Origin: Pseudopontixanthobacter vadosimaris
GTDB lineage: Bacteria > Pseudomonadota > Alphaproteobacteria > Sphingomonadales > Sphingomonadaceae
DNA: 64,000 nucleotides
NCBI RefSeq assembly: GCF_012979275.1
Contig: NZ_JABASZ010000040.1
Coordinates: 85,904 to 149,903 of the forward strand
Reading direction: 5' to 3'
How positions within the stretch are numbered: position 1 is the stretch's first letter; every line of letters begins with the position of its first letter. The notes beneath the pieces were generated by a model. The model was given only the letters and a program-made list of their open reading frames with translations. It did not search any database and was not told where the DNA came from. A program made the translations under genes and the position numbers. Positions 26,118-35,229 of this stretch are shown here, in pieces.

Positions 26118-26222
26118 CAGCCATCTTTCCGGTTGTCCGCAAATCGCGGGCAGTCCGGCGCGCCGTTTCGTCACTGGAACGCAGGCGGGGCGGCACAGCA
26201 ATTGATTAAGGGTAATGGCACC

Positions 26223-26573
26223 ATGTTCGCAGTAGTGCGCACGGGCGGCAAGCAGTATCGGGTAGCCGCCGGAGACAAGATCGCAGTCGAAAAGCTCGCC
26301 GGTGACGCCGGCGATACGGTCAATCTGGGCGATGTCCTGCTGGCCGGCGAAGGCGACAGCATGCAGGATGCGTCGAAGGTGACCGTTTCTGCCGAGATCA
26401 TCGCCCAGGCGAAAAGCGACAAGGTGACGGTTTTCAAGAAGCGTCGCCGTCATAATTACCGCCGCAAGGCCGGCCATCGGCAGCAGATGACACTTCTGCG
26501 TATCACTGCCGTCGGCGGCGACAAGCTTGCAGCGAAGACAGCATCCCCCGCCGTGGCGGCGGACCAGAAGTAA
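26223..26573 (+). CDS. rplU: 50S ribosomal protein L21
   Basis: ATG 26223 gives 116 residues. [20 protein letters not shown] and [18 protein letters not shown] are the L21 hallmarks. The C-terminal extension is Ala/Lys-rich. It is cotranscribed with rpmA 13 bp away, as in most bacteria, and obg is not seen next to it. Confidence 0.96.
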   Translation: MFAVVRTGGKQYRVAAGDKIAVEKLAGDAGDTVNLGDVLLAGEGDSMQDASKVTVSAEIIAQAKSDKVTVFKKRRRHNYRRKAGHRQQMTLLRITAVGGDKLAAKTASPAVAADQK

Positions 26574-26586
26574 GAGGTAGAGCGCA

Positions 26587-26856
26587 ATGGCACATAAGAA
26601 AGCAGGCGGTTCATCCCGCAATGGCCGCGATTCGGCCGGCCGGCGCCTTGGCGTGAAGAAGTTCGGCAGCGAAGAAGTCATCGGCGGCAACATCATCGTT
26701 CGCCAGCGCGGCACGAAATATTACCCCGGTTCAAACGTCGGCATGGGCCGCGATCACACGCTTTTCGCGCTGATCGAAGGGCGTGTCCGCTTCCATTCTG
26801 GCAAGCTGGGCCGGAAATATGTTTCGGTCGACGCGGCGGCGCGGGCTGCTGAGTAA
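26587..26856 (+). CDS. rpmA: 50S ribosomal protein L27
   Basis: The 89-residue product starts [20 protein letters not shown] and continues through [27 protein letters not shown], the canonical L27 N-terminal extension and core. There is no Firmicutes-type cleavable N-terminal propeptide. It occupies the peptidyl-transferase region. A rho-independent terminator follows at 26915-26958. Confidence 0.97.
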   Translation: MAHKKAGGSSRNGRDSAGRRLGVKKFGSEEVIGGNIIVRQRGTKYYPGSNVGMGRDHTLFALIEGRVRFHSGKLGRKYVSVDAAARAAE

Positions 26857-26914
26857 GGTTTACTGACGCGGCTGCCGGAAGCGGAAGCCTGTGCCGGAAA
26901 AATGTTTCGGCTGA

Positions 26915-26958
26915 AGAGGGAAACGGGATCGCTTGAAGAGCGCCTCCCGTTTCCCTCT
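26915..26958 (+). terminator. perfect 14-bp hairpin after rpmA
   Basis: AGAGGGAAACGGGA (26915-26928) pairs perfectly with TCCCGTTTCCCTCT (26945-26958) around a 16-base loop. The downstream sequence TGTCGTTTGATTT is only moderately T-rich. Its position 58 bp past the rpmA stop fits a terminator of rplU-rpmA. Confidence 0.75.
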
Positions 26959-27518
26959 TGTCGTTTGATTTACCCGCAAGATGAGATTTTAGTCATCTCC
27001 GTGCCGCGAATCTTTCACGATCCGGCGGCATTTGCGTTGAGGGCACAGGAGAATGCGACGATATTCCACCGCGACCGAAACCTGTTCCTGCGCCCGGCGT
27101 GACCGGAAGATCGCGACGTCCTGCTAAACGAAATTGGTGCCGTGCAGCCGGTCGATGCCGCTGCACCCTCCTGGCCGCTCATACGCGCCGATGCCATCGC
27201 CTTCGCCGGTGGGCGTCGCCTCGCGGCGGGATGAAAGCGGATGAATGCGAATCGGGTGATGGATCGGCAAAGCTCACTGCCGCGAAGGGCGTGCGACTGA
27301 ATTGGCGGATGCCATGCTGTCGATCGCCCGGATGCTCGGTCATTCATGGCGTGCCTGTCTGCTGGTCCGGCTCGGCTTCGTGGCGCAGGGCGCGGCTACG
27401 GCGTCAGGAGGGGCGTTGTCGGGCCAGCAGGCAGCGACACTGTTCGAGATCGACCTGGCCGCTGGCAGGGAAGCGCATGCCGCCTGACCGGGCCGCCCGC
27501 GCCTGCCCGCCGGCAGCC
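26959..27518. other. 560 bp without a supported gene
   Basis: Between the rpmA terminator and the next gene no ORF with recognisable homology is seen. Short plus-strand frames at 27302-27487 (61 codons, one hydrophobic stretch) and 27099-27551 look like chance openings in GC-rich DNA. A short protein or an RNA cannot be excluded. Confidence 0.5.
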
Positions 27519-28409
27519 TTACTCCGCAGGCAGCAAGGCATCCTCGAATGAACCTTCGTACTGGTTGATCAGCGCACGGTCGTCATGGTTCCACGGATGA
27601 AATCCGGGCAGGAAATATGCACACCACTGGGGAACGATGCGGCGCAGAAAGCCCGGCTTCCAGAACAGATAGGCGGCGATCTTCGCCTTCCATCTCCATC
27701 CGGTCAGCCCATCCTGCTCCAGCAGCTTCGCCATTTCCTGCATTCGGTGGATCACGAAACGCTGCGATACGATGAGCATCAACAGGCTTTTCACGCGCCA
27801 GCGACGAAACCGGCTCCAGTCGCGCGTCGCATGCAGCCAGGTATCGTAGGCGACGCCCTTGTGCTCGACCTCTTCCGCCGAATGCCAGCGCCACAAATCG
27901 CCGAGTTCCCCTTCGGCGCCCTTCAGATGGACAGGATCGGCCAGCAATTCGTGGCCCAGCATGGCGGTGAAATGTTCCAGGGCCATGGTCGCGGCCAGAT
28001 TGACATAGGCCGGCCGGCCCCTGGTGAGCGCCAGCATCTCCTCGACCCGGCGATCAATGAAGGAAATGTCATATCCGGACCGTTCGGCCTGTTTGTTGAA
28101 TACGATATGTTCGCGGGTGTGGTTGATTTCCTGTTTGACGAAAGCGCGGATTTCCGCCGCCAGACGGGGCGGGGCACCTTCGCGATTGGCCTTGACGGAG
28201 TCAACGAAGAAAGCCTCGCCGCGAGGAAAGGTCGCCGAAAGCGCGTTGAACCACGCGGTCGCCACCGGGTCGCCATTCAGCCACCAGCGGCCCGTTTCGC
28301 CATCGCGCGCAAAGCGCCGGTCGCGGATGTTCAGTTCCAGGTCGTCGGGCGTGGGCGAGCCGGCGTAAGTGTCTATCGGTGCCGGCGCGAATTTGGCTGG
28401 TGCGTTCAT
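27519..28409 (-). CDS. PF10118-type predicted metal-dependent hydrolase
   Basis: ATG 28409 (MNAPAKFAP) gives 296 residues; an ATG at 28415 adds two. FVKQEINHTREHIVFNKQAE and WHSAEEVEHKGVAYDTW are the paired ExxH and EExxH segments of a ferritin-like di-metal site, diagnostic of the PF10118 family, with LRRIVPQWCAYFLPGFHPWNHDD at the end. The reaction is unknown; genes of this type are often found with TetR regulators and fatty-acid or hydrocarbon genes. It is divergent from a TetR gene 143 bp away, presumably its regulator. Confidence 0.85.
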   Translation of the reverse strand: MNAPAKFAPAPIDTYAGSPTPDDLELNIRDRRFARDGETGRWWLNGDPVATAWFNALSATFPRGEAFFVDSVKANREGAPPRLAAEIRAFVKQEINHTREHIVFNKQAERSGYDISFIDRRVEEMLALTRGRPAYVNLAATMALEHFTAMLGHELLADPVHLKGAEGELGDLWRWHSAEEVEHKGVAYDTWLHATRDWSRFRRWRVKSLLMLIVSQRFVIHRMQEMAKLLEQDGLTGWRWKAKIAAYLFWKPGFLRRIVPQWCAYFLPGFHPWNHDDRALINQYEGSFEDALLPAE

Positions 28410-28439
28410 GATCATTCCGAAAAGATTGCCTGTTAAGAA

Positions 28440-28468
28440 AAACTAACCACTACTTACACTAATGTCAA
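28440..28468 (-). promoter_or_regulatory. candidate promoter for the PF10118 gene
   Basis: Reading the minus strand, a consensus TTGACA (28463-28468) is followed after 17 bases by TAGTTT (28440-28445), 31 bases before the ATG at 28409. It lies in the AT-rich intergenic segment shared with the divergent TetR gene. A perfect palindromic operator is not obvious. Confidence 0.45.
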
Positions 28469-28552
28469 TAAGCATCGTTGCAAAAGCATTCTGATGGAGT
28501 AAAGCGCCGCTACCCTCATCATTCAGAGGGCCCGGCAAGGACAAGGACGTTC

Positions 28553-29161
28553 ATGGCGACCCGAAAGCGCCTCTCTCCCGAGGAATCCCGCACCGCCGCG
28601 CTGGAGGCGGCGCGGGGTCTGCTGATCGAGGCCGGGCCGCAAGCCGTGACATTGAAGGCGGTTTCTGCGCGCGTCGGGCGGACCCATGCCAATCTGCTCC
28701 ACCATTTCGGCTCCGCGTCGGGATTGCAGAAGGCGTTGGCGCAGCATCTGGCGCAGACCGTCTGCGTCACCATTCGCGAGGCTGTGGAAGCGAGCCGCGC
28801 GGGTTTCGGCAGCCCCCGGGAGGTCGTCGACCTGACGTTCGATGCATTCGATCGCGAAGGAGCGGGTGCGCTTGCCAGCTGGATGATCCTGACCGGGAAC
28901 GAGGATGCGCTCGATCCGATCGTGGAAGCCATTCACGCGCTGGTGGACGAGTTGGCAGCGGATGATGCGATCCCGCCACGGGGTGCGGCGACAGTGCATG
29001 AACAGACGCTCACTCTCGTTCTTCTGGCGTTGGGCGATGCGCTGATGGGCAGGGCGCTGGCGAAATCGCTAGGCCTGCCCGCCGGCGCCGCGCGGGACCG
29101 GGCGGAACGGCTGCTGACCGAAGACATGCCCGACATGCTTGGGATGCCGGCACCCGGCTGA
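28553..29161 (+). CDS. TetR family transcriptional regulator
   Basis: ATG 28553 ([20 protein letters not shown]) gives 202 residues; an ATG at 28478 is upstream of the homology. The N-terminal HTH is [20 protein letters not shown] plus [19 protein letters not shown], where the recognition helix is [13 protein letters not shown]. The C-terminal ligand domain is unassigned. Being divergent from the PF10118 gene, it probably represses that promoter (inference). Confidence 0.88.
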   Translation: MATRKRLSPEESRTAALEAARGLLIEAGPQAVTLKAVSARVGRTHANLLHHFGSASGLQKALAQHLAQTVCVTIREAVEASRAGFGSPREVVDLTFDAFDREGAGALASWMILTGNEDALDPIVEAIHALVDELAADDAIPPRGAATVHEQTLTLVLLALGDALMGRALAKSLGLPAGAARDRAERLLTEDMPDMLGMPAPG

Positions 29162-29171
29162 AATGCGGTGG

Positions 29172-29939
29172 TCAGTTGCTGGCCGGTTTTTCCGGGCGCA
29201 TCCAATCAGGCACGAATTCCGGCTGGATCGCTTCCACCCGAAGATGATCGACCGCCAGATCCAGGGCAGGGTAGGCCAGCTTCTGCCGTTTTTCCTCAGA
29301 CCGGGACAGGGGCACCACCACCACCCGCCGATTGACCTTCTGCCGCCAATTCATCCGCGCGGTGTTTTCCTGCCCGATATAACAGCCCTTCGAAAAGCTG
29401 ACGCCGTTCAGTTCCGTCGCATTGGCCTCCAGCCACAGGATATTGCCGATTTCGGCCTGCCCTTCGGCCACGCCACAGGACAGGCGATGCTGCCTGTAAG
29501 GATCGGAAACATCGCGTTCTCCGCCTTCCGCTTCGCCTACACGGCGCCAGCCAAGGTCCGGCAGCCGCGGGTCGGGCGTGGCACCATCCTCACGCTCGGC
29601 GGACCAGAAAACAACCAGCGCCGGGTCGCGTTCGATCGTCAATTTGCGGCGCAGGCGGTAGAGCGACAGCCGTTTCGCCAGATCGTCGGCAGCAGCCTGC
29701 TCGCAATCGATCAGCAGCGAATCGCCAGGACCTTGCCAGACGAAAAAATCGAACAGCGTCTTTCCCTGCGGCGACAGCAAGCCGGCCCAGACCGGCAGAT
29801 CGCCCGACACATCATTCGTGACCAGCCCCTGCAAAAACGCGGCGGCGTCCTCCTTCTCATCCTGAGGAGTGATGCGAATGATCGCGCGGTCGAACAGTCT
29901 GCCGGATGTCATGCGCTGAATCTGGGTCTGGCGGATCAC
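29172..29939 (-). CDS. ygfZ: folate-binding protein YgfZ/IbaG-type (iron-sulfur maintenance)
   Basis: A 255-residue GcvT-fold protein. The signature SKGCYIGQE with the conserved Cys is intact, followed by [18 protein letters not shown]. The N-terminal [11 protein letters not shown], with [15 protein letters not shown], is the conserved first block. YgfZ uses tetrahydrofolate to support Fe-S enzymes. The start could be the internal MTSGRLFDR at residue 10. Divergent from pyrC 54 bp away. Confidence 0.9.
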   Translation of the reverse strand: MIRQTQIQRMTSGRLFDRAIIRITPQDEKEDAAAFLQGLVTNDVSGDLPVWAGLLSPQGKTLFDFFVWQGPGDSLLIDCEQAAADDLAKRLSLYRLRRKLTIERDPALVVFWSAEREDGATPDPRLPDLGWRRVGEAEGGERDVSDPYRQHRLSCGVAEGQAEIGNILWLEANATELNGVSFSKGCYIGQENTARMNWRQKVNRRVVVVPLSRSEEKRQKLAYPALDLAVDHLRVEAIQPEFVPDWMRPEKPASN

Positions 29940-29993
29940 GTTTCAAGGCAGCGGGTCTGGTGCATCTTCGGTAGCGACGGTAGAGCGGGGCGC

Positions 29994-31037
29994 ATGACAC
30001 AGCAGCAGACCATCACCATCCGCCGCCCGGACGACTGGCATGTCCATCTTCGCGACGGAGTGATGATGCAGGGCGTTCTCGGCTTTACGGCGCGGCAATT
30101 CGCCCGCGCCATCGTGATGCCCAATCTGTCGCCTCCCGTTGCGGACGTGGCGGCGGCGCAGTCCTATCGCGAGCGGATCCTGGCGGCGCTGCCGGAGGGC
30201 CGCAGCTTTCAGCCGCTGATGACCTGTTATCTGACCGACGACAGCGACCCTGCTGAAATAGCGCGGGGATTTGCCGCCGGGATCTTCACCGCAGCCAAGC
30301 TGTACCCCGCCAATGCCACCACGAATTCCGCGCAAGGCGTTACGGCAGTTCGCAACATCATGCCGGTGCTGGAACGGATGCAGCAGACCGGCATGCCACT
30401 GCTCGTGCATGGCGAGGTGACCGATCACGAGGTCGATATCTTCGATCGGGAAGCGGTGTTCATCGAGCGTATCCTGGACAAGCTGGTGCGCGACCTGCCG
30501 GATCTGAAGATCGTGTTTGAACACATCACGACCAGCGAAGCCGTGCAATTCGTGCAGTCGGCGGGGCCGAAAATTGCGGCGACGATCACGCCGCAGCATT
30601 TGCAGATCAACCGCAACGCCATTCTGGCAGGCGGCTTGCGGCCGCATTTCTACTGCCTGCCCGTGGCCAAGCGCGAGGAGCACCGGATCGCGCTTCGCAA
30701 GGCTGCGATATCGGGATCGCCAAAATTCTTTCTGGGCACCGACAGTGCGCCGCATGAACGCGGTGCCAAGGAATCCTCCTGCGGCTGCGCCGGTATTTTC
30801 AACGCACCGCATGCGCTGGAAAGCTATGCCGCCGTATTCGACGAAGAGAATGCGCTCGATCGGCTGGAAGCCTTCGCTTCCGAATTCGGGCCGCGATTTT
30901 ACGGCCTGCCGCTGAACGAAGGTACCGTGACGCTGCAACGCGCTGAAGTGCAGGTACCCGAATCGCTGACCATCGCGGGTGGAGAAATCGTGCCCTATCA
31001 TGCGGGCCAGGTGATCGGCTGGCGGTTGGTGGAGTGA
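29994..31037 (+). CDS. pyrC: dihydroorotase (class II)
   Basis: ATG 29994 gives 347 residues, equal in length to E. coli PyrC. The metal-binding HVHLRD is His16 and His18, the carboxylated lysine is Lys102 in [12 protein letters not shown], and later His ligands are in MPLLVHGEV and IVFEHITT, with Asp in [11 protein letters not shown]. All catalytic groups are intact. It catalyses reversible cyclisation of carbamoyl aspartate to dihydroorotate. Convergent with rarD. Confidence 0.96.
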   Translation: MTQQQTITIRRPDDWHVHLRDGVMMQGVLGFTARQFARAIVMPNLSPPVADVAAAQSYRERILAALPEGRSFQPLMTCYLTDDSDPAEIARGFAAGIFTAAKLYPANATTNSAQGVTAVRNIMPVLERMQQTGMPLLVHGEVTDHEVDIFDREAVFIERILDKLVRDLPDLKIVFEHITTSEAVQFVQSAGPKIAATITPQHLQINRNAILAGGLRPHFYCLPVAKREEHRIALRKAAISGSPKFFLGTDSAPHERGAKESSCGCAGIFNAPHALESYAAVFDEENALDRLEAFASEFGPRFYGLPLNEGTVTLQRAEVQVPESLTIAGGEIVPYHAGQVIGWRLVE

Positions 31038-31040
31038 TGC

Positions 31041-31952
31041 TTACCGCCTGAGCGGTCTGGCGGCCCGGTCGCGGCGGGACCAGAGATCCCAGATGAAGAT
31101 CGCCGCCGCCGTCCAGATCAGGATGAAGCAGGCCAGTTGCACCAGCTTCAGTTCCTCGTCGAACACGGTCAGCCCCAGGATGAAGACGATTGTCGGCGCC
31201 AGGAACTGGATGAAGCCCAGGGTGGAATAGCTCATCCGCCGCGCCGCGATGGCGAACAGCAGCAGCGGAAAAGCGGTGAGCGCACCGCCCGCGCCGATCA
31301 GCAGCGTCAATGTCAGCGAATCGTCGATGGCCGACCCCTGCGGGCTGGCGGCAAACCACCAGGCGATACCAGCCGCCGGCAGCAGGAGAATGGCCGATTC
31401 GATCGTCAGGCCGGGAAGGGAGCCGACATCAACCTGTTTGCGCAGCAAGCCATAAGTGCCGAAGCTGAGCGCGAGGGTGAGGCTGATCCACAGCGTCGTC
31501 AGGGCACCGCCGAGCAGCAGGGCAACGCCCGCCGCAGCCAGCGCCACCGCAATCCATTGCGCGCGCGACAATTTCTCCTTCAGCAGGATCGTGCCGAGCA
31601 GGACATTCACCAGCGGGTTGATGTAATAGCCGAGGCTGGCCGCATAGACGTAATTCTTCTGGATCGCCCAGACATAGACCAGCCAGTTCAGACCGATGAG
31701 CACAGCGCTCGCCGTCAGCGTGAGCACGACCCGCCGGTTACGCAAGGCGCGCAGCACATCGGCGGCCTGACGGCGGAACGCCACGATAATCAGGCAGATG
31801 GGCAGGGTGAAGATGATCCGCCAGCCAACGAATTCCACCGCCGGGACCGAGCGCACCAGGACCAGATAGAGCGGCAGGAAGCCCCAGATGACATAGGCGC
31901 CCAGCGCGGCCCCGAGGCCGGAGGGCGGGGGCGTGTTCTCATCCGTCTCCAT
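31041..31952 (-). CDS. rarD: RarD-like EamA transporter
   Basis: ATG 31952 (METDENTPPPSGLGAALGAY) gives 303 residues; the frame opens further upstream without homology. Ten helices and two EamA repeats are visible, with YVIWGFLPLYLVLV and VGWRIIFTLPICLIIV as the RarD signature at the start, and YYINPLVNVLLGTILLKEKLS marking the first repeat end. RarD is an inner-membrane drug/metabolite exporter; substrate unknown. It is convergent with pyrC (3 bp gap). Confidence 0.88.
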   Translation of the reverse strand: METDENTPPPSGLGAALGAYVIWGFLPLYLVLVRSVPAVEFVGWRIIFTLPICLIIVAFRRQAADVLRALRNRRVVLTLTASAVLIGLNWLVYVWAIQKNYVYAASLGYYINPLVNVLLGTILLKEKLSRAQWIAVALAAAGVALLLGGALTTLWISLTLALSFGTYGLLRKQVDVGSLPGLTIESAILLLPAAGIAWWFAASPQGSAIDDSLTLTLLIGAGGALTAFPLLLFAIAARRMSYSTLGFIQFLAPTIVFILGLTVFDEELKLVQLACFILIWTAAAIFIWDLWSRRDRAARPLRR

Positions 31953-32171
31953 CGCCGTTGCGCCTAGGCAAAGGATGAACATACGGCAACCACTATCGGC
32001 TGGCGACATCTTCTTGCGCGCAGCCGGTCGGCCAAAGAAACTCGCTTCGTCGCAAAATTCACAAAAGTCCGATGCGTTGCTGCCTGTTCAGGAAAAGCAG
32101 CCTAAGACTGAACAAATCGAACGGGCGTCACTCACCCAGTCGCAGCAAACGCCAGAAAAAAGGATAGAACG

Positions 32172-32642
32172 ATGACCCCATCCATCATCAAGAAAGCAGC
32201 CTTCGCCATCGTCATGACCGGCGCCCTGCCCGCGCTTGCCATGATCGCGCCCGCGCAGGCCGCCGTTTCTTTTAATGCAGCACCTGTCGCCCAGGCCGCA
32301 GCCTTTGGCGACCTGACGTTCGATCATGGGCGCAAGCGTGGCCATTACAAGCAGGACCGCCGCGACCGGTATGACGATTATCGCCGCAGCAACTATTCGG
32401 ATTACGATCGCTATGGCGACCCGGTCCGCCGCGATACGCGGGTGTGGCGCGGTGATAACGGCCGGTATTATTGCCAGAAGAAGAACGGCACGACCGGTCT
32501 TCTTATCGGCGGTGCAGCCGGAGCCCTTGCCGGACGCGAGATTGCCGGCCGCGGTGATCGGACGCTGGGCGCGATCCTCGGTGCGGCAGGCGGGGCACTG
32601 CTGGGGCGCGAAGTGGATCGCGGCGGTTCGCGCTGCCGCTGA
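32172..32642 (+). CDS. glycine-zipper 2TM domain exported protein
   Basis: 156 residues with a signal peptide (IIKKAAFAIVMTGALPALAM, then APAQAA cleavage). The middle is Asp/Arg/Tyr-rich (QDRRDRYDDYRRSNYSDYDR). The C-terminal segment TGLLIGGAAGALAGREIAGR, repeated as LGAILGAAGGALLGREVDR, is a classic glycine-zipper-2TM/Rick_17kDa pattern. Likely outer-membrane/periplasmic; similar to SlyB-like or 17 kDa surface antigens. Confidence 0.85.
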   Translation: MTPSIIKKAAFAIVMTGALPALAMIAPAQAAVSFNAAPVAQAAAFGDLTFDHGRKRGHYKQDRRDRYDDYRRSNYSDYDRYGDPVRRDTRVWRGDNGRYYCQKKNGTTGLLIGGAAGALAGREIAGRGDRTLGAILGAAGGALLGREVDRGGSRCR

Positions 32643-32911
32643 TCCAGCCTGTAGTTTCACTTTGGCCGCCATCGCCGGCGGTCAGGCACGGCACCCACCA
32701 GGCCGTGAAGAGCGGCTCTCGCTTCGGCGGGGGTCGTTCTTGATTCCGGCTTCGGCAGATCTGCTATGGCGCAGGTAACGTCTGCGCTGTTCCTCATCCC
32801 CTTTCGGGACAGGGATGCATAATGGTCGCATTCCGAGGGGACTTTGCCGCGATCTTCGTGCACACCGGTCACACATAAAGATCGGATCGTAGCGAATTGC
32901 GGAGAATACCA

Positions 32912-33622
32912 ATGGCCCGAAAAGCAGCCGTCACCCCGGCCATGCGCGACAGCATGCATCGTCGTTTCGGTGCGGGATACCTGCTTCTGTCCACCGCCTT
33001 GCTGGCCGGGTGCGGCAATGAGGACGATCCGAACGCTGGCGCGTTCGACGACGGTGCGGTGATGGTCGACCCCGAATTGGTGGGCGAGGATTCGTCCTCT
33101 CTTGCACTGTCCCCGCAGCAGCGCGGTTCGCAGCAGGTCGCGGCGGCGCGGCAGGAGGCTGCGGCGCTGGTCGGCGGTGCGGACCAGCTGCGCCCGGCGC
33201 CCCCCGCGCGGGAATATGGCGCCCGGGTGCCGGACGATTCCGCTCTGACGGCGGCAGCGCGCAGCGCCGTGAAGCCCGGAGGCGCGAATTGCACCGAGAA
33301 GGTGGCCTATTCTTCTGCCTGGGCCGCCCGTCTGCCTGCCGCGTTCCCGGTCTATCCGCGCGGTGCCACGCAGGAGGCTGCCGGAACCGACGAGGGCGCC
33401 TGCTCGCTCCGCGTCGTCAGTTTCCTGACGCCGGTTTCCATCGATGATGTGCTGGCCTTCTACGCCACCAGGGCGCGAACGAATGGTTACGGGGCGGAAC
33501 AGATCCGGCAGGACGGCGATTCGGTGCTCAGCGGGAACAAGGGCGCTGCGTCCTATGTCGTCTATGCCCGGCCGGCTGGCGAAGGCACCACGGAAGTTGA
33601 CCTCGTCACCAGTGGAAGCTGA
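32912..33622 (+). CDS. putative lipoprotein, unknown function
   Basis: ATG 32912 (MARKAAVTPAMRDSMHRRFG) gives 236 residues. The hydrophobic core YLLLSTALLAGC followed by GNEDD places a lipobox LLAGC, so a lipoprotein. The mature part has an acidic N-terminus and a soluble C-terminal domain (FPVYPRGATQEAAG then SLRVVSFLTPVSIDDVLAFY), which includes a DVLAFYATRARTNGYGAE helix reminiscent of DUF4124/periplasmic proteins, without a known family. The 269 bp before it show no gene. Confidence 0.6.
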   Translation: MARKAAVTPAMRDSMHRRFGAGYLLLSTALLAGCGNEDDPNAGAFDDGAVMVDPELVGEDSSSLALSPQQRGSQQVAAARQEAAALVGGADQLRPAPPAREYGARVPDDSALTAAARSAVKPGGANCTEKVAYSSAWAARLPAAFPVYPRGATQEAAGTDEGACSLRVVSFLTPVSIDDVLAFYATRARTNGYGAEQIRQDGDSVLSGNKGAASYVVYARPAGEGTTEVDLVTSGS

Positions 33623-33655
33623 AGCGTAGAAGGGTGACCAGTCAGTTTCCGCCGG

Positions 33656-35071
33656 TCACCCGTCGCGGAACCCGACCCCGACGCTGGCGCGCGGCTGGTC
33701 CATTTCGGTGCTGGCGACGGGATAGGCGCAATAATCGGCGGCATAGAAGGCGGCCGGCCGGTGATTGCCCGACAGGCCGATCCCGCCGAAAGGCTGCTTC
33801 GACGATGCGCCGTTGGTCGGGCGGTTCCAGTTGACGATCCCGGCGCGGATGCTGGCCCAGAAACGGTTGTAATCCTGCGGCGTGCCGCCGATCAGCGAAG
33901 CGGAGAGGCCGAAGCGCGTGTTGTTCGCTTCCGCGATCCCTTCGTCGAAACTGTCGACCTTGATCACCTGCAGCAGCGGGCCGAACAATTCGACGTCGGG
34001 GCGGTCTTCCAGCCGGGTGGTATCGATAATCGCCGGTGACACGAAGGGCAGATCGTCGTCGGGGCGCTTCATGTGCTTGATCGCCCTGCCGCCGTTTGAC
34101 AGCAGATAGAGGAAGCTTTCGGTCAGCTGGTCGGCAGCAAGATTGTCGATAACCGGCCCCATGAAGGGGGCAGGGTCGGCGAAGGGTTCGTCAAAGATGA
34201 TGCGATCCGCCAGCCGCTTCACCTCGTCTATGATCGCGTCGTACATGCTGGCCTTGACGATCAGCCGCCGCGCGGCGGTGCAGCGCTGGCCGGCGGTGGT
34301 GAAAGCCGATTGGACAATAGTGACGGCAGCATCCTGTATCTTGGGCGTGTCCAGCACCAGAATGGCGTTGTTGCCGCCCATTTCCAGGGCGACGATCTTG
34401 CCGGGGTTGCTGGCCAGCTTCTTGTTGATAGCAATTCCTGCCTGCGCCGATCCGGTGAACAGCACCCCGTCGATGTCGCGGTGGGCAACCAGATCCTTGC
34501 CTTCCTGCGGTCCGCCGATCAGCAGTTGCACGACCGCTGCTGGCACACCGGCGCGGTGGAAGCAGCCGAGCAGGAATTCACCCACCGCCGGAGTCTTCTC
34601 GCTCGGCTTGAAGATGACGGCATTGCCGGCGATCAGAGCGGGGACGATGTGCCCGTTGGGCAGATGCGCCGGGAAATTATAGGGGCCGAGCACCGCCATC
34701 ACCCCATGCGGCTTGTGCCGGACCGCCGCCGATCCGCCGAGCGCGCTGTCCAGCTTTTTCTGCCCGGTACGTTCGGCATAGGAGGTGATCGAGATCTCGA
34801 CCTTGGCGATCACCGCTTCGACCTCGGTACGCGATTCCCACAAGGGCTTGCCGGTTTCGCGCGAAATCAGTTCGGCAAAGGCATCGCTCGTCTTGCGGAC
34901 CTCGTTGGCAAATCGGCGCACCAGTTCGATCCGCGTCGCGAGCGGTCTTGCGGCCCATTCCGGCCACGCGCGCCGCGCAAGGTCGACGGTTTCGCCGACG
35001 TCGCCCGCCGCTCCTCGCCACAGTTCCTTGCCGGTCGCAGCCTCGTACGAAATGATCTCGTTAGCAGCCAA
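33656..35071 (-). CDS. astD: succinylglutamate-semialdehyde dehydrogenase (AstD)
   Basis: An aldehyde dehydrogenase of 471 residues from a TTG at 35071 preceded by GAGGGA. (TTG 35083 is also in frame but lacks a good RBS.) The ALDH core is LGPYNFPAHLPNGHI, FTGSAQAGIAIN (NAD loop), LEMGGNNA (Glu) and AFTTAGQRCTAARR with the catalytic Cys. The sequence resembles AstD rather than generic ALDHs (TGKELWRG, DLVAHRDIDGVLFTGSA). AstD oxidises N-succinylglutamate semialdehyde in the arginine AST pathway, but no astA/astB/astE is in this window. Confidence 0.88.
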   Translation of the reverse strand: MAANEIISYEAATGKELWRGAAGDVGETVDLARRAWPEWAARPLATRIELVRRFANEVRKTSDAFAELISRETGKPLWESRTEVEAVIAKVEISITSYAERTGQKKLDSALGGSAAVRHKPHGVMAVLGPYNFPAHLPNGHIVPALIAGNAVIFKPSEKTPAVGEFLLGCFHRAGVPAAVVQLLIGGPQEGKDLVAHRDIDGVLFTGSAQAGIAINKKLASNPGKIVALEMGGNNAILVLDTPKIQDAAVTIVQSAFTTAGQRCTAARRLIVKASMYDAIIDEVKRLADRIIFDEPFADPAPFMGPVIDNLAADQLTESFLYLLSNGGRAIKHMKRPDDDLPFVSPAIIDTTRLEDRPDVELFGPLLQVIKVDSFDEGIAEANNTRFGLSASLIGGTPQDYNRFWASIRAGIVNWNRPTNGASSKQPFGGIGLSGNHRPAAFYAADYCAYPVASTEMDQPRASVGVGFRDG

Positions 35072-35096
35072 GATGTCCCTCAAATCTCAAATATGG

Positions 35097-35189
35097 TCAG
35101 GCATTGCAGGTGCCGCATCCCGTGCCCGGCGGCGGGAAACGGATTGCCACCATGGCACGGCGGACAGGCTCGTTACAGAGATAATCCAT
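35097..35189 (-). CDS. possible 30-aa ORF between selO and astD
   Basis: An ATG at 35189 opens 30 codons: MDYLCNEPVRRAMVAIRFPP, then PGTGCGTCNA. It is preceded by GAGGGTGGA (spacing about 6), starts 41 bp after selO stops and ends about 25 bp before astD's TTG, so it fits an operon slot exactly. The C-terminal CGTC is a CxxC-like pair. No homology is recognised. It could instead be leader sequence of astD. Confidence 0.4.
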   Translation of the reverse strand: MDYLCNEPVRRAMVAIRFPPPGTGCGTCNA

Positions 35190-35229
35190 GCGCGTTCCAC
35201 CCTCGCTGAAGCCTTGGCCTTGCAGCGGT

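Noticed and set aside
26902..27102. 66-codon plus-strand ORF starting MFRLKRETG after rpmA
   Set aside because: It runs through the terminator hairpin and has no homology or RBS.
32643..32911. Short ORFs in the gap between the glycine-zipper and lipoprotein genes
   Set aside because: No family match and no clear ribosome-binding site; treated as intergenic.
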